From contig PFAC01000018.1 of NCBI GenBank assembly GCA_002773835.1, forward strand, positions 1 through 36,838: a stretch of 36,838 bases of DNA, in the 5' to 3' direction. The notes beneath the pieces were generated by a model. It had not been told where the DNA came from and ran no database searches. It was given only the letters and a program-made list of their open reading frames with translations. The DNA comes from Chlamydiae bacterium CG10_big_fil_rev_8_21_14_0_10_35_9. Lineage in GTDB: Bacteria; Chlamydiota; Chlamydiia; Chlamydiales; SM23-39. This document shows positions 14,432-22,266 of this stretch, piece by piece. Every line of letters begins with the position of its first letter. The stretch's first letter is position 1. A program made the translations under genes and the position numbers.

Positions 14432-15877
14432 CTAATTAACTTCTGTTCCTTCTTCCGAGAAAGGGTGAATAGTGTATTTTTTCAAAATTGCACGAGCGCA
14501 TCTTTCTCCTGATTCACATGCAGCCTCCATAGTTCCTCGAATGTCTTCATTGATAGTTGTATGCTCTCCTATAAAGTAAAGCCTCCCTTTGACTGGAGCA
14601 AATAACTCTTTAAATATTTCTCCATTTTCTTCACACGTGGGCATTAACATCTTTTCTTGCCCAACTCCAATATAAGAATACGAACCTCTAGCATATGGAT
14701 CATTTGGCCAGCTAAAGCCTACAGCAGAGTCATAATCAATAAAGGTTCTATCTTCAGCGTAAACAGCTGGATTTGAAGAAAAAATTAAATCTTTAAATAC
14801 ATTATCATATGCAGGCTGAGAACGCATGTATACATCTGATATCTCATTATCTAAAAACAATCCAGCCTCTTTTGTACAATATAAAGTTAATATAGAGTCA
14901 TCGGCAAAAAAGCTAACTGTATTGTCCTCAACAAGGTTTATTTTCTTTGAAGGTTCACCACTAAAGGGAATCAAAATTTTGGCGTTTGTTCCATATGATA
15001 GGTTTTTCATAACATTGAAACGATTCTTGTCTATATCATTTATTTGAAAATCTATCCTTTCAAAGACTGAACAAGGAATAGCAAGAATTAACACATCTGC
15101 TACTACTTGATTGCCACCTTCAAACGTAAGTATGTATTTATCATCTATATTTTTTGAAATTTTCGTTAAAGGCATATTCATATGGAGCTTGCTTCCCAAT
15201 AATTTCGCCATTTTCTCAGGCAGTAGTGAGTTCCCTCCTTTTATAGATAAAAAACTCACACTGTCATCTTGGTGAACTGAACATAAACCACCTATAAGCA
15301 TATAAAATAATGTTTCTATATATTCAGAAGATAACTTTTCAACAGAACCTCCTTCATAGGCTGCTAATCTGGTAGCTATATTTCTATAAAGAATACTACC
15401 CTGTTCAAAGAGTTCGTCTAGAACTTCTTTCATATTGCGACAGCTGGATTTTAAACTGTCCAATTGAACTCTTAAATCTTCCTTATCCACCAGTTGCTCG
15501 CTTAACGCATCTTTAGTTGAAATTAAATCTTTCCCGTCAAAAAAAGAATGGTTTAGTAGAATTTTCTTTTCTGTAAGTTCTAAGTTTAATTCATGAATTA
15601 ACTGGAGAATATTAGAAGCCTCTCCACCATCATTTATATTTTGAGCCCCTAGCTCAGCCTCATTTCCTAAAATATTAACAGAAAAAACCCGTCCTCCCAC
15701 TCGATCTCGGGCTTCATAAAGTTCAACGTCCATATCACCTTGATGCAAACGGTATGCTGTAGACAAACCTGCTAACCCTCCTCCGACAACAACAACTTTG
15801 GGGTTGTTGTTTTCTGCAAAAATGACACCCTGAGAAAGACAAATAGACATAAATATAAATATCCTACGAAAAAACAC
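14432..15877 (-). CDS. Exported FAD-dependent amine oxidase (flavin monoamine oxidase family)
   Basis: 481 residues starting at GTG, which keeps the FFRRIF charged start of a signal peptide (hydrophobic stretch IFIFMSICLSQGVIFA, cleavage near residue 21). The FAD-binding fold is complete: VVVVGGGLAGLSTAYRL (about 28-44) and the ARDRVGGRV motif (56-64), and the C-terminal FAD signature GRLYFIGEHTTINEDIRGTM then EAACESGERCARAIL. Such enzymes oxidise amines or aromatic amino acids with release of hydrogen peroxide. Export of a flavoprotein usually needs the Tat route; the arginine pair in FRRIF is not a full twin-arginine motif, so the route is unclear. It is a single-gene unit. Confidence 0.85.
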   Translation of the reverse strand: MFFRRIFIFMSICLSQGVIFAENNNPKVVVVGGGLAGLSTAYRLHQGDMDVELYEARDRVGGRVFSVNILGNEAELGAQNINDGGEASNILQLIHELNLELTEKKILLNHSFFDGKDLISTKDALSEQLVDKEDLRVQLDSLKSSCRNMKEVLDELFEQGSILYRNIATRLAAYEGGSVEKLSSEYIETLFYMLIGGLCSVHQDDSVSFLSIKGGNSLLPEKMAKLLGSKLHMNMPLTKISKNIDDKYILTFEGGNQVVADVLILAIPCSVFERIDFQINDIDKNRFNVMKNLSYGTNAKILIPFSGEPSKKINLVEDNTVSFFADDSILTLYCTKEAGLFLDNEISDVYMRSQPAYDNVFKDLIFSSNPAVYAEDRTFIDYDSAVGFSWPNDPYARGSYSYIGVGQEKMLMPTCEENGEIFKELFAPVKGRLYFIGEHTTINEDIRGTMEAACESGERCARAILKKYTIHPFSEEGTEVN

Positions 15878-15940
15878 ATTAACTCACTTGTAAAGTAAAA
15901 CTTTCTCTAGGTAAGAGTACTTGAAATTTATAATCGGTAT

Positions 15941-16201
15941 TTGAAGGCTTTACGTATTAACACGACCGGCATTATGCTTTTGGTCTATGAAAAAAACAAT
16001 AGAAATTCATACGGGAGACACTGCATTTTCAATCCACATGTGCATTTGGTTTTTGTCACTAAATATCGCCGTGGAGTGTTCACGAAAGAGATACTGAAAG
16101 ACCTTTCCAAAATCTTCTCCGGCGTCTGCACCAGCCTCGAAGCAGCAGCAGACACCTCATTAGAATTACTTTGCAATCTGCGCCTTATATCTCCGACCTA
16201 A
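15941..16201 (+). pseudogene. tnpA: IS200/IS605 TnpA stub
   Basis: From about 15989 the frame reads NNRNSYGRHCIFNPHVHLVF, VTKYRRGVFTKEILKDLSKI, FSGVCTSLEA, the start of a Y1 (HUH) single-strand transposase. The HUH histidines (normally DHVHLL) and the catalytic Tyr, which come later, are missing. After residue ~66 the sequence is foreign. The complete protein would be about 135-150 residues, so this is a dead N-terminal stub. A short open stretch after it (LQSAPYISDLKDEVLRRY, about 16169-16228) is not recognised. Confidence 0.75.
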
Positions 16202-16284
16202 AGGACGAAGTTTTACGGCGCTATTGATAAAATATATCTATTTAATTGTTAGTGAATCAATGAATAGATTTCGATTGAATTGAT

Positions 16285-16320
16285 CCCATCGAAAAGTTCC
16301 GAATGCGTCTCTCCACTTTA
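16285..16320 (-). repeat. Dispersed promoter-type repeat, copy R10 (orphan)
   Basis: CCCATCGAAAAGTTCCGAAT then GCGTCTCTCCACTTTA on the plus strand. In the minus sense only the transposase stub region follows. Confidence 0.65.
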
Positions 16321-16371
16321 ATCCTAAGAAAAATATAAAGAAGAAAATTTCATTTGGAAATAAAATGGCTA

Positions 16372-16578
16372 TTATAAACCTTTAACATCTTTAGCTTCAG
16401 GACCCTTGCGACCTTGTTCTTCAACATATTCAACTTTTTGCCCTTCGGTTAAAGAGGACGTGCCTGCTGCAAAGCTGTTGACATGAACGAATAGATCTTT
16501 CCCTCCTGAATCAGGAGTGATGAATCCGAAACCTTTTTGTGAATTAAAAAACTTAACTGTACCTGTAGATTTTGCCAT
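16372..16578 (-). CDS. cspA: Cold-shock domain protein
   Basis: 68 residues, the exact size of CspA-type proteins, which bind single-stranded RNA and DNA and melt RNA hairpins. RNP1 is KGFGFI (15-20), RNP2 is LFVHV (29-33), and the aromatic DNA-binding residues (F10, F17, F19, F30, H32) are in place. The ribosome site is a weak AAAGAG. The long AT-rich stretch upstream (16579-16860) may hold a structured leader, as in other csp genes; I see no clear cold box. Which csp paralogue it is cannot be told. Confidence 0.95.
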   Translation of the reverse strand: MAKSTGTVKFFNSQKGFGFITPDSGGKDLFVHVNSFAAGTSSLTEGQKVEYVEEQGRKGPEAKDVKGL

Positions 16579-16864
16579 TTGATTTTTCTCTTTAAATTTA
16601 AATGTAACCCGTGATGTTCATTTATCTGCACCACTTAAAATAAGTGTAATTTATTTTAGATAAGGATTAAAGAGATAAGATTTTTTTAAAATTTGGGCAA
16701 CAAGTTGTTGGCTAATTAGTGAAGCAATTCTATCTAGAAACAAAACCCCTCTGATCAAAGGTGTTATTAAGATTAAAAAAAACAGAAATAATTTGACCTT
16801 CTTTTAGAATTTTATTATAATTAAATTTATTAAAATAAGTAATTTAATATAAAAGATTTTTTTA

Positions 16865-17719
16865 ATGACTAGTATTTCAGCAATTAAGAGCGACAACTGT
16901 TATATTAACTTCAAACCAATTCAGTTATTTAGCGCACTGTGTCAAAAAATTTCTAACATTTACTTTCGGGTAATCTTATCTTTTGTCAATTTTTTAGAAA
17001 ATCATAACCAGTATGTCGCAGCAATGGTCACTGGAACTCTTTTAACAGAACCAGTCAGCGCATTAAAAGCCGCCTTACTTTACCCCCTTGGATGGAAAAA
17101 AAATTTTAATTTTATCGGCATGAATCCTAAAAGCATTACGAAAGAGCAGTCAGAAAAAAGACCAATTTTATTGTTACATGGAAACCTTCACAATCAAAGC
17201 GCCTGGATCTCTTTCGCTAAAAAACTACGCAAAGAAAATCTTGGCCCGGTTTATACCCTCAACCTCCCTAACCATAGCTTTTCATCCGCTGACAAAACCC
17301 TTGTTGAGGAAAAGATCACAGAAATCCTAAAGCAATACAGGAAGTGGAATAATCAAAATGTTAAAATAGATGTTATAGGTCACTCTAGAGGAGCTACAGT
17401 AGCCACTTGCGTAGGTTTAAAAGAAGATACTTGGCTGTTTAAGGAAGGATGTCCATCTTTTTATCTCTCAGAAGTAGAGAAACGAGCTGAAATAGGGAAG
17501 GTTATTAAAATTGGCTATCCTACTACTCAATGGTATATAGACAATGTTCAAATAACTAATCACCTTTATGAGATTTATGGAACTAGGGATGTTTTAGCCC
17601 CAAAAAGCTCTAATCTTTCTCAAAAATTCGAAGTCAATACAGGTCATTTAGGACTTCTTTACTCTTCTTCCGTTCATAATAAAGCGATCGAATGGCTTAA
17701 AGATACAACTACCAATTAA
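16865..17719 (+). CDS. Alpha/beta hydrolase, lipase-like
   Basis: 284 residues. The oxyanion strand ILLLHGNLHNQSAW (101-114) is followed by the nucleophile elbow IGHSRG (Ser174), and Asp242 (YGTRDVLAP) and His261 (NTGHLGLL) complete the triad. The fold and the HGN / GHSRG motifs fit triacylglycerol lipases or esterases. An N-terminal stretch (about 30-75) contains hydrophobic segments (IYFRVILSFVNFL; YVAAMVTGTLL) that may attach the enzyme to a membrane. The substrate is unknown. An AT-rich match to the shared element (TTAGAATTTTATT at 16804-16816) lies about 50 bases upstream but is too degenerate to be sure. Alone on the plus strand. Confidence 0.8.
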   Translation: MTSISAIKSDNCYINFKPIQLFSALCQKISNIYFRVILSFVNFLENHNQYVAAMVTGTLLTEPVSALKAALLYPLGWKKNFNFIGMNPKSITKEQSEKRPILLLHGNLHNQSAWISFAKKLRKENLGPVYTLNLPNHSFSSADKTLVEEKITEILKQYRKWNNQNVKIDVIGHSRGATVATCVGLKEDTWLFKEGCPSFYLSEVEKRAEIGKVIKIGYPTTQWYIDNVQITNHLYEIYGTRDVLAPKSSNLSQKFEVNTGHLGLLYSSSVHNKAIEWLKDTTTN

Positions 17720-17863
17720 GTGATAATAAGCATTTTACTTAAACTACTCGGAGACTAGTTTTTTTCTAAAAAACAAAATAATGCTGCTGACAATTACACA
17801 TCACTCTGATTGTCCTCAAGAAGGAGAAGAATTATCCATCTCCAATGCAACACAGGAAGACTT

Positions 17864-18000
17864 TTAAATATTTGCTATTTTGAACAATAGATCTATCTGA
17901 GCCAAACTGTAAATCAGCATCAGCGGTAATATTCTTTTAGCACAGAAATCTAAAACTTCTTGCATTTCGGCTATAGCCTCGATGTTGGATCCAGAAAAAT
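17864..18000 (-). pseudogene. Fragment of a zinc-type alcohol dehydrogenase
   Basis: The minus strand reads FSGSNIEAIAEMQEVLDFCA then K; GSNIxxIAExQEVLDFCA is the conserved late part of YahK/AdhA-like NAD(P)-dependent alcohol dehydrogenases. After a shift in frame NITADADLQFGSDRSIVQNS follows. No start and no zinc sites are present, so it is a short relic in the gap between the hydrolase and mepB. A 28-codon plus-strand frame (17781-17867) is not convincing. Confidence 0.5.
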
Positions 18001-18030
18001 GTTTCCTTCAATCTTGTGAGGAAATTTCTT

Positions 18031-18540
18031 TTATAAAGAGAATAATGTTTTGATACTTGAAGAGTCTGTTTCTTCATTAATTTCTAAAAAATAGGGAATC
18101 TGCCATTTTTGCGTTTTTAGTGCTTGCTTACTGACTACTTGATCCCATGGAGGATAAACTCTGGTAGCTAGTTTTCCTCCTATTCCACCCTTGGAGACAA
18201 TTCCTTTTTTATGCAGCACATCTTTAGGAAAAACAAATTGTCCGAAGTGTGTTGCAAAGCGAACACTAATAACAGTCAGGTCAAAAGGATCGGCCATATC
18301 AAAAGGTTGGATGCATCCATCTACTCTTTTCCATAAAGTAACAAACTGTCCAATTTTTTTGGGAGTAGTCTTTGCCACGCGAAATACAACCCTTTGATTG
18401 TTTAACCTAAAACGACTGGCTCCATATTCTTGACTTTCAAATTCCTTTGTAAAGCCATAAATATTTAGTCCTGCAGGCAAATATACCTTTTTGAGAACCT
18501 CTATAAGTTGTGGATGTGCATCTCTTTGCCAGTCTTCCAT
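18031..18540 (-). CDS. MepB family protein
   Basis: 169 residues. FRVAKTTPKKIGQFVTLWKR, then PFDMADPFDLTVISV, GQFVFPKDVLHKKGI and RVYPPWDQVVSKQA follow the MepB family. The name comes from the Staphylococcus mepRAB locus, where the role of MepB is unknown. Soluble and without signal peptide. The gene downstream of the hypothetical gene 18577-18930 (36 bases apart, same strand) is this one, so the two may be co-transcribed. Confidence 0.85.
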   Translation of the reverse strand: MEDWQRDAHPQLIEVLKKVYLPAGLNIYGFTKEFESQEYGASRFRLNNQRVVFRVAKTTPKKIGQFVTLWKRVDGCIQPFDMADPFDLTVISVRFATHFGQFVFPKDVLHKKGIVSKGGIGGKLATRVYPPWDQVVSKQALKTQKWQIPYFLEINEETDSSSIKTLFSL

Positions 18541-18576
18541 TATCTGTTTTGACCTATAAGGTACTTTTGTATTCCA

Positions 18577-18930
18577 TTATTCCTTATGCTGAGAGTCTAT
18601 CACTTTTTTCAAGTGCTGAAACCATGCCTCGTTTGAAATTCCTTTTTCATAGTGCATCATTTTCAAAAACTGTTCAGAAGTGAATTTCCCTGGACAATGA
18701 CACATGGTATGTTCATGTCGGGAGTCATCGTTTAGTATTACAATAGAACGACTCGCTACAATGTCAGTGATTAATATCATGTCAGAAGGGTAAAATATTC
18801 TTTTTATATGTTCAAAAGCTTCTTCAAATTTACAAACCTTAATTTCGAGTAGTTCATTATTCTCGTCTAGAACAGTAAATGTTACGTGTGCATATTCACT
18901 TATTTCTATACTTTTTGCTAAAGCTGTCAT
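18577..18930 (-). CDS. Hypothetical protein
   Basis: 117 residues, soluble, no signal peptide. It starts MTALAKSIEISEYAHVTFTV and contains HEHTMCHCPGKF, a His/Cys-rich segment that could hold a metal. No family recognised. It is the first gene of a likely pair with mepB and has the shared promoter element 61 bases before its ATG. Confidence 0.7.
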   Translation of the reverse strand: MTALAKSIEISEYAHVTFTVLDENNELLEIKVCKFEEAFEHIKRIFYPSDMILITDIVASRSIVILNDDSRHEHTMCHCPGKFTSEQFLKMMHYEKGISNEAWFQHLKKVIDSQHKE

Positions 18931-18959
18931 AAATACCTAAATTTTTAATTGTTTGAAAA

Positions 18960-19010
18960 ATTTTATTTTTTAATGTGAATTTTTCCCAAGAAAATTTTTT
19001 TGAATGGACC
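18960..19010 (-). promoter_or_regulatory. Shared promoter element, degenerate copy R12
   Basis: On the minus strand ATTCAAAAAAATTTTCTTGG leads into TTGGGA (18984-18989), 18 bases from TAAAAT (18960-18965); the core is about 61 bases from the ATG at 18930. Confidence 0.55.
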
Positions 19011-19100
19011 CATAAAAATTTTAAATTACCTTACAGTTTCTACTTCCCATAGACAAAACGTTCCCTGTGACATATACTTTAAGGCCTAAAATGGGTTTGT

Positions 19101-20132
19101 ATGTTTAGTTCGTTTGCCAGTGACAATTTCTCTCCCGTCCACCCTGAAGTTATGGATGCCCTTCAAAAAGCTAATATTGGTCACGCAATGGCTTACGGTG
19201 CAGATCCTTGGACTGAGAAAATGCAAGAAATATTTAAAAATATTTTCGGTCCTTTTACTGAAAGTTTTCTTGTCTTTAATGGAACTGCAGCTAATGTTTG
19301 CAGCATCGAACATGCACTCCTTCCTTGGCAGGCAGTTATGTGTTCATCTAACGCACATATATGGAATGATGAATGTGGAGCCCCTCAAGCTAATACAGGA
19401 AGCTCTTTATTGCCTATAGAGGCGAAAAACGGAAAAATATCCCCAGAGCAATGTGAGAAATATTTACATGGAAAAGGCGATCCTCATCATGTGCAGCCCG
19501 CACTTCTTTCCATTACTCAATCAACAGAATTAGGGACTGTTTACACTCTGCAAGAAATGAAAAATTTAGCAGATTTTGCACATAGAAATAACTTGCTCCT
19601 GCATGTTGATGGAGCCAGACTTTGCAATGCGGCAGCACATTTAAAAGTCTCACTAAAAGACCTTACGACCGATGTTGGAGTGGACCTTCTTTCCTTTGGA
19701 GGAACGAAAAATGGTCTTATGGGAGCTGAAGCTGTCGTATTTTTAAAAGAAGGACTTGCTCAAAAGTTTAAGTATGTTCAAAAGCAACAAATGCAACTCG
19801 CATCTAAAATGCGCTTTGCGTCAGCTCAAATGATCGCACTATTTGAGGGAGATTTATGGCTACGAAATGCCTCCCATGCAAATAAGATGGCCAAGTTGCT
19901 TGAAGAAAATTTAAAGCACAACTTTCCGGAATTACCCATTCTTTATCCTGTCGAGGCTAATGCAGTTTTTGTTCAACTACCCTCTTTAGAGATTTTGGAA
20001 AAATTACAACAAAAAAGCTTTTTCTGGATCTGGGATAATGAGCAGCTCGTCGCACGATGGATGACTTCTTGGGACACCCAACCTGCTTTTATAGAATCTT
20101 TCCTTACTGACCTTAAACATATAGTCATTTAG
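19101..20132 (+). CDS. ltaE: Low-specificity L-threonine aldolase
   Basis: 343 residues. This PLP enzyme splits L-threonine or allo-threonine to glycine and acetaldehyde. The start FASDNFSPVHPEVMDAL, the GADPWTEKMQEIF segment, the stacking His86 (SSNAHIWNDECGAP), the LHVDGAR motif (Asp170) and the PLP lysine K203 (SFGGTKNGLMGAEAVVF) are all present. Length is normal. It overlaps the convergent minus-strand gene 20129-20563 by 4 bases. The ribosome site is weak. In an organism with few amino-acid pathways it could supply glycine. Confidence 0.95.
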   Translation: MFSSFASDNFSPVHPEVMDALQKANIGHAMAYGADPWTEKMQEIFKNIFGPFTESFLVFNGTAANVCSIEHALLPWQAVMCSSNAHIWNDECGAPQANTGSSLLPIEAKNGKISPEQCEKYLHGKGDPHHVQPALLSITQSTELGTVYTLQEMKNLADFAHRNNLLLHVDGARLCNAAAHLKVSLKDLTTDVGVDLLSFGGTKNGLMGAEAVVFLKEGLAQKFKYVQKQQMQLASKMRFASAQMIALFEGDLWLRNASHANKMAKLLEENLKHNFPELPILYPVEANAVFVQLPSLEILEKLQQKSFFWIWDNEQLVARWMTSWDTQPAFIESFLTDLKHIVI

Positions 20133-20563
20133 CCCTTAGCTTCCTGCACAAGCTGTAAGTATCCCTGCTCCATTAAGTCTAATATAAACAAGGTTATTCC
20201 CTTCTCATCCTCAAAAGGAGCAAAAGCAAGATAGTCTCGTCCTTGTTCATCAAAAATAACATAAGCAATTAATTGGCCATCCCGATATGCTGCCTGTATC
20301 CCACTAAAGTTGCCGGTATCTTTTTTACGGCAATAATCAATTAATGCATAGGGCTTGCCGTGTTCTTCATCCAGGCTAATGCTAACCATGGCTACTTCTT
20401 CTACATATTGCATTTCTTTTTTACTTTCAAAAGACCCTTCATCGAAAAACCTTTTTTTAATAAGACATTCATAAATATCCTTTGGAAAATGTTTCTCATA
20501 AGCATGTCGATCTTGAGCAAATACAACTGTTAATAGAAAAGAAAAATAAAGTACCCATTTCAT
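20129..20563 (-). CDS. Hypothetical exported protein
   Basis: 144 residues with a short signal peptide: MKWVLYFSFLLTVVFAQDRH, cleavage likely after VFA (residue 16). The mature part is acidic and mixed, with KKRFFDEGSFESKKEMQYVE and a C-terminal IQAAYRDGQLIAYVIFDEQG stretch that looks like beta-hairpins. No family recognised. Strong ribosome site GGAGG. The shared promoter element is 58 bases upstream of the ATG. Probably periplasmic. Confidence 0.75.
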   Translation of the reverse strand: MKWVLYFSFLLTVVFAQDRHAYEKHFPKDIYECLIKKRFFDEGSFESKKEMQYVEEVAMVSISLDEEHGKPYALIDYCRKKDTGNFSGIQAAYRDGQLIAYVIFDEQGRDYLAFAPFEDEKGITLFILDLMEQGYLQLVQEAKG

Positions 20564-20590
20564 ATGAACCTCCAGTTAAGAGGTAAAAAA

Positions 20591-20640
20591 TTTATACTCT
20601 TATTCTAAATTTTTCCATGCAAAAGTTCTGGGTAACTTTT
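20591..20640 (-). promoter_or_regulatory. Shared promoter element, copy R11
   Basis: On the minus strand CAGAACTTTTGCATGGAAA; ATGGAA (20613-20618) is 16 bases from TATAAA (20591-20596), and the core is 58 bases from the ATG at 20563. The distal block is missing. Confidence 0.6.
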
Positions 20641-20645
20641 AGAAT

Positions 20646-21266
20646 TTAAGTTTTATTCAAAAAAGCGCTTAATAAAGAAAATAAGCCAAAACCTCCAATT
20701 ATTAATCCGGCAAGATAATTAATATATTGATATACTTTTTCACTAATCCTCTTTCTAAAAAAAGTCACAACTTCACTTAGAAAAAGCCACCATATTCCCG
20801 ACCCTAATAAAACACCAACTACCAATAAAGCTGCACTTAAATACTGAGTTGTTTCACTCAATCCTAATGCAGTAAAAACAGCTATAAAAGATAAAATTGT
20901 AAGTGGATTAGTGATGGTAAGAAAAAAAGAAGAAAGAAAACCTTTTAATAAGTTTTCTACTTTAATTTCTTTAGGAGGTATTTTAGAAGGTCGAGACAAA
21001 ACTATTTTTATTCCAAGATATAGTAAAAAAAAGCCTCCTAAAAGTTTTAAATAAAATTGAAAACTCATGAAAAAAAAAGAAATTGCAGTAAGACCAAAAG
21101 CTGCGACAATACCATAAAAGGTATCAGCAAGTGCAGCTCCTAATCCTGTAACTAGCCCAGCTATTCGACCATATTGCAAAGTTCTTTTGATACATAAAAT
21201 ACCAATTGGTCCCACAGGTGCTGCAATAGCAAATCCAATAAAAATGCCTTTAACAAGAAATTCCAT
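20646..21266 (-). CDS. LysE family exporter
   Basis: 206 residues with about six membrane helices, an inner-membrane amino-acid or small-molecule exporter of the LysE/RhtB superfamily. The signature AIAAPVGPIGILCIKRTLQY near the N-terminus and GLGAALADTFYGIVAAFGLT after it are typical, as is the fourth segment LTITNPLTILSFIAVFTALG. The substrate (basic amino acid, homoserine, threonine or other) cannot be told. Lying beside the threonine aldolase and the unknown exported protein is suggestive only. It is a single-gene unit with a degenerate shared element about 69 bases upstream. Confidence 0.9.
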   Translation of the reverse strand: MEFLVKGIFIGFAIAAPVGPIGILCIKRTLQYGRIAGLVTGLGAALADTFYGIVAAFGLTAISFFFMSFQFYLKLLGGFFLLYLGIKIVLSRPSKIPPKEIKVENLLKGFLSSFFLTITNPLTILSFIAVFTALGLSETTQYLSAALLVVGVLLGSGIWWLFLSEVVTFFRKRISEKVYQYINYLAGLIIGGFGLFSLLSAFLNKT

Positions 21267-21334
21267 AAATGTTTTTCTGTTTATTTAAAAAATATTAATT
21301 AGATATTTGCAAAGAGATATTTATTTTCTAAGCA

Positions 21335-21355
21335 AAAAATTCTGACACTCCTCAA
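21335..21355 (-). repeat. Degenerate copy R13 of the dispersed element before lysE-like gene
   Basis: On the minus strand TGTCAGAATTTTTTGCTTAG; the right half of the element only, about 69 bases from the ATG at 21266. The -10 is uncertain. Confidence 0.35.
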
Positions 21356-21423
21356 AATATCTAGGTTTCCTTATTTCTGAATTATCACTATATTTCTGAA
21401 CTTACATTAAACTCTAAACTCTT

Positions 21424-22239
21424 ATGATTATCCCTCCATTAGCTGCTCCTGAAGATTTTACAACCAGTTTACTCTTTCCAGATACAAAAGAAGGTCTCTG
21501 GTTTATTTTTTCAAAAGATAAACTACTTATTTCAAGAGATGGGAAGTCCTTACCTCATAATCATGATTTTACTTTGCAAAGAACTCTTTATCTTGGAACT
21601 TTGAGAAATAAACATGTTTTTGCAGGCGAGCTAAAAAATGAAAACAACATTCCTCCTAAATGGCAATGGAGCGATTTAAAGCCTCTTTACTCTATTTTAG
21701 ATGAGGAAAATTATGCTATGGCAGGCCGCGCCTTACAGCTTATTCACTGGGATCGCACAACCCAATTTTGTGGATGCTGTGGAGGTTCTACCTTCCATAG
21801 ACAAAATGAACGGTGCCGTGAATGTAAAACCTGTAGACAACTTTTCTACCCTAAGTTATCCCCTGTGGCCATGGCTTTAGTAAAAAAAGAGGAAAAAATT
21901 CTTTTGGCCAGAAGCCCTCATTTTCCTGGAAAAACTTATAGCGTACTAGCCGGCTTTGTCGATCCAGGAGAGACCCTCGAACAATGCGTTGCTCGAAAAG
22001 TTTATGAAGAAGTAGGAATCAAAGTACAAAACATTCAATATTTCCACAGTCAACCATGGCCTTTTTCCCACTCTCTCATTATTGGATTCACATGTGATTG
22101 GTTAGAAGGTGACATCAAAATTGATCCTCTAGAGATTGAAGCAGCAGATTGGTTTGACGCTTCTAACCTGCCGGACTTACCTCCCCAATTAAGTCTTGCC
22201 TATATGCTCATTAATGCACACACGTTCCTTAAAAATTAG
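21424..22239 (+). CDS. nudC: NADH pyrophosphatase NudC-like, with altered Nudix box
   Basis: 271 residues; family members split NAD(H) to NMN and AMP and remove NAD caps from RNA. A zinc ribbon is formed by C116/C119 and C134/C137 (CGCCGG...CRECKTC). The Nudix box (about 177-199, GFVDPGETLEQ...) is followed by the NudC-specific SQPWPFSHS (209-217; the usual form is SQPWPFPxS). Oddly the box reads RKVYEEVG where REUxEExG is required: the catalytic and metal-binding Glu after Arg191 is Lys192 (codon AAA). The other two Glu residues (195, 196) remain. The enzyme may be weak or inactive, or the base may be a recent mutation (GAA to AAA). It stands alone on the plus strand. Confidence 0.9.
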   Translation: MIIPPLAAPEDFTTSLLFPDTKEGLWFIFSKDKLLISRDGKSLPHNHDFTLQRTLYLGTLRNKHVFAGELKNENNIPPKWQWSDLKPLYSILDEENYAMAGRALQLIHWDRTTQFCGCCGGSTFHRQNERCRECKTCRQLFYPKLSPVAMALVKKEEKILLARSPHFPGKTYSVLAGFVDPGETLEQCVARKVYEEVGIKVQNIQYFHSQPWPFSHSLIIGFTCDWLEGDIKIDPLEIEAADWFDASNLPDLPPQLSLAYMLINAHTFLKN

Positions 22240-22266
22240 TTAAAAATATCTAATGTTTTTTTTAAC

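Noticed and set aside
16579-16860. A cold-shock leader with a cold box before cspA
   Set aside because: The stretch is AT-rich but I could not find a clear cold box or stable stem-loop by eye.
17781-17867. Small plus-strand frame MLLTITHHSDCPQEGEELSI...
   Set aside because: 28 codons, no ribosome site, and it overlaps the antisense dehydrogenase relic; not enough to call a gene.
19086-19419. Open frames overlapping the start of ltaE (19086-19313 minus, 19114-19419 plus)
   Set aside because: The threonine aldolase frame is complete and carries all active-site residues.
2955-20640. CRISPR array or integron cassette array formed by the recurring ~40-base repeat
   Set aside because: Spacings range from under 1 kb to over 3 kb with genes between, copies are diverged, no cas genes or integron integrase are seen, and the copy at 4487 is reversed, which follows gene direction rather than cassette direction.
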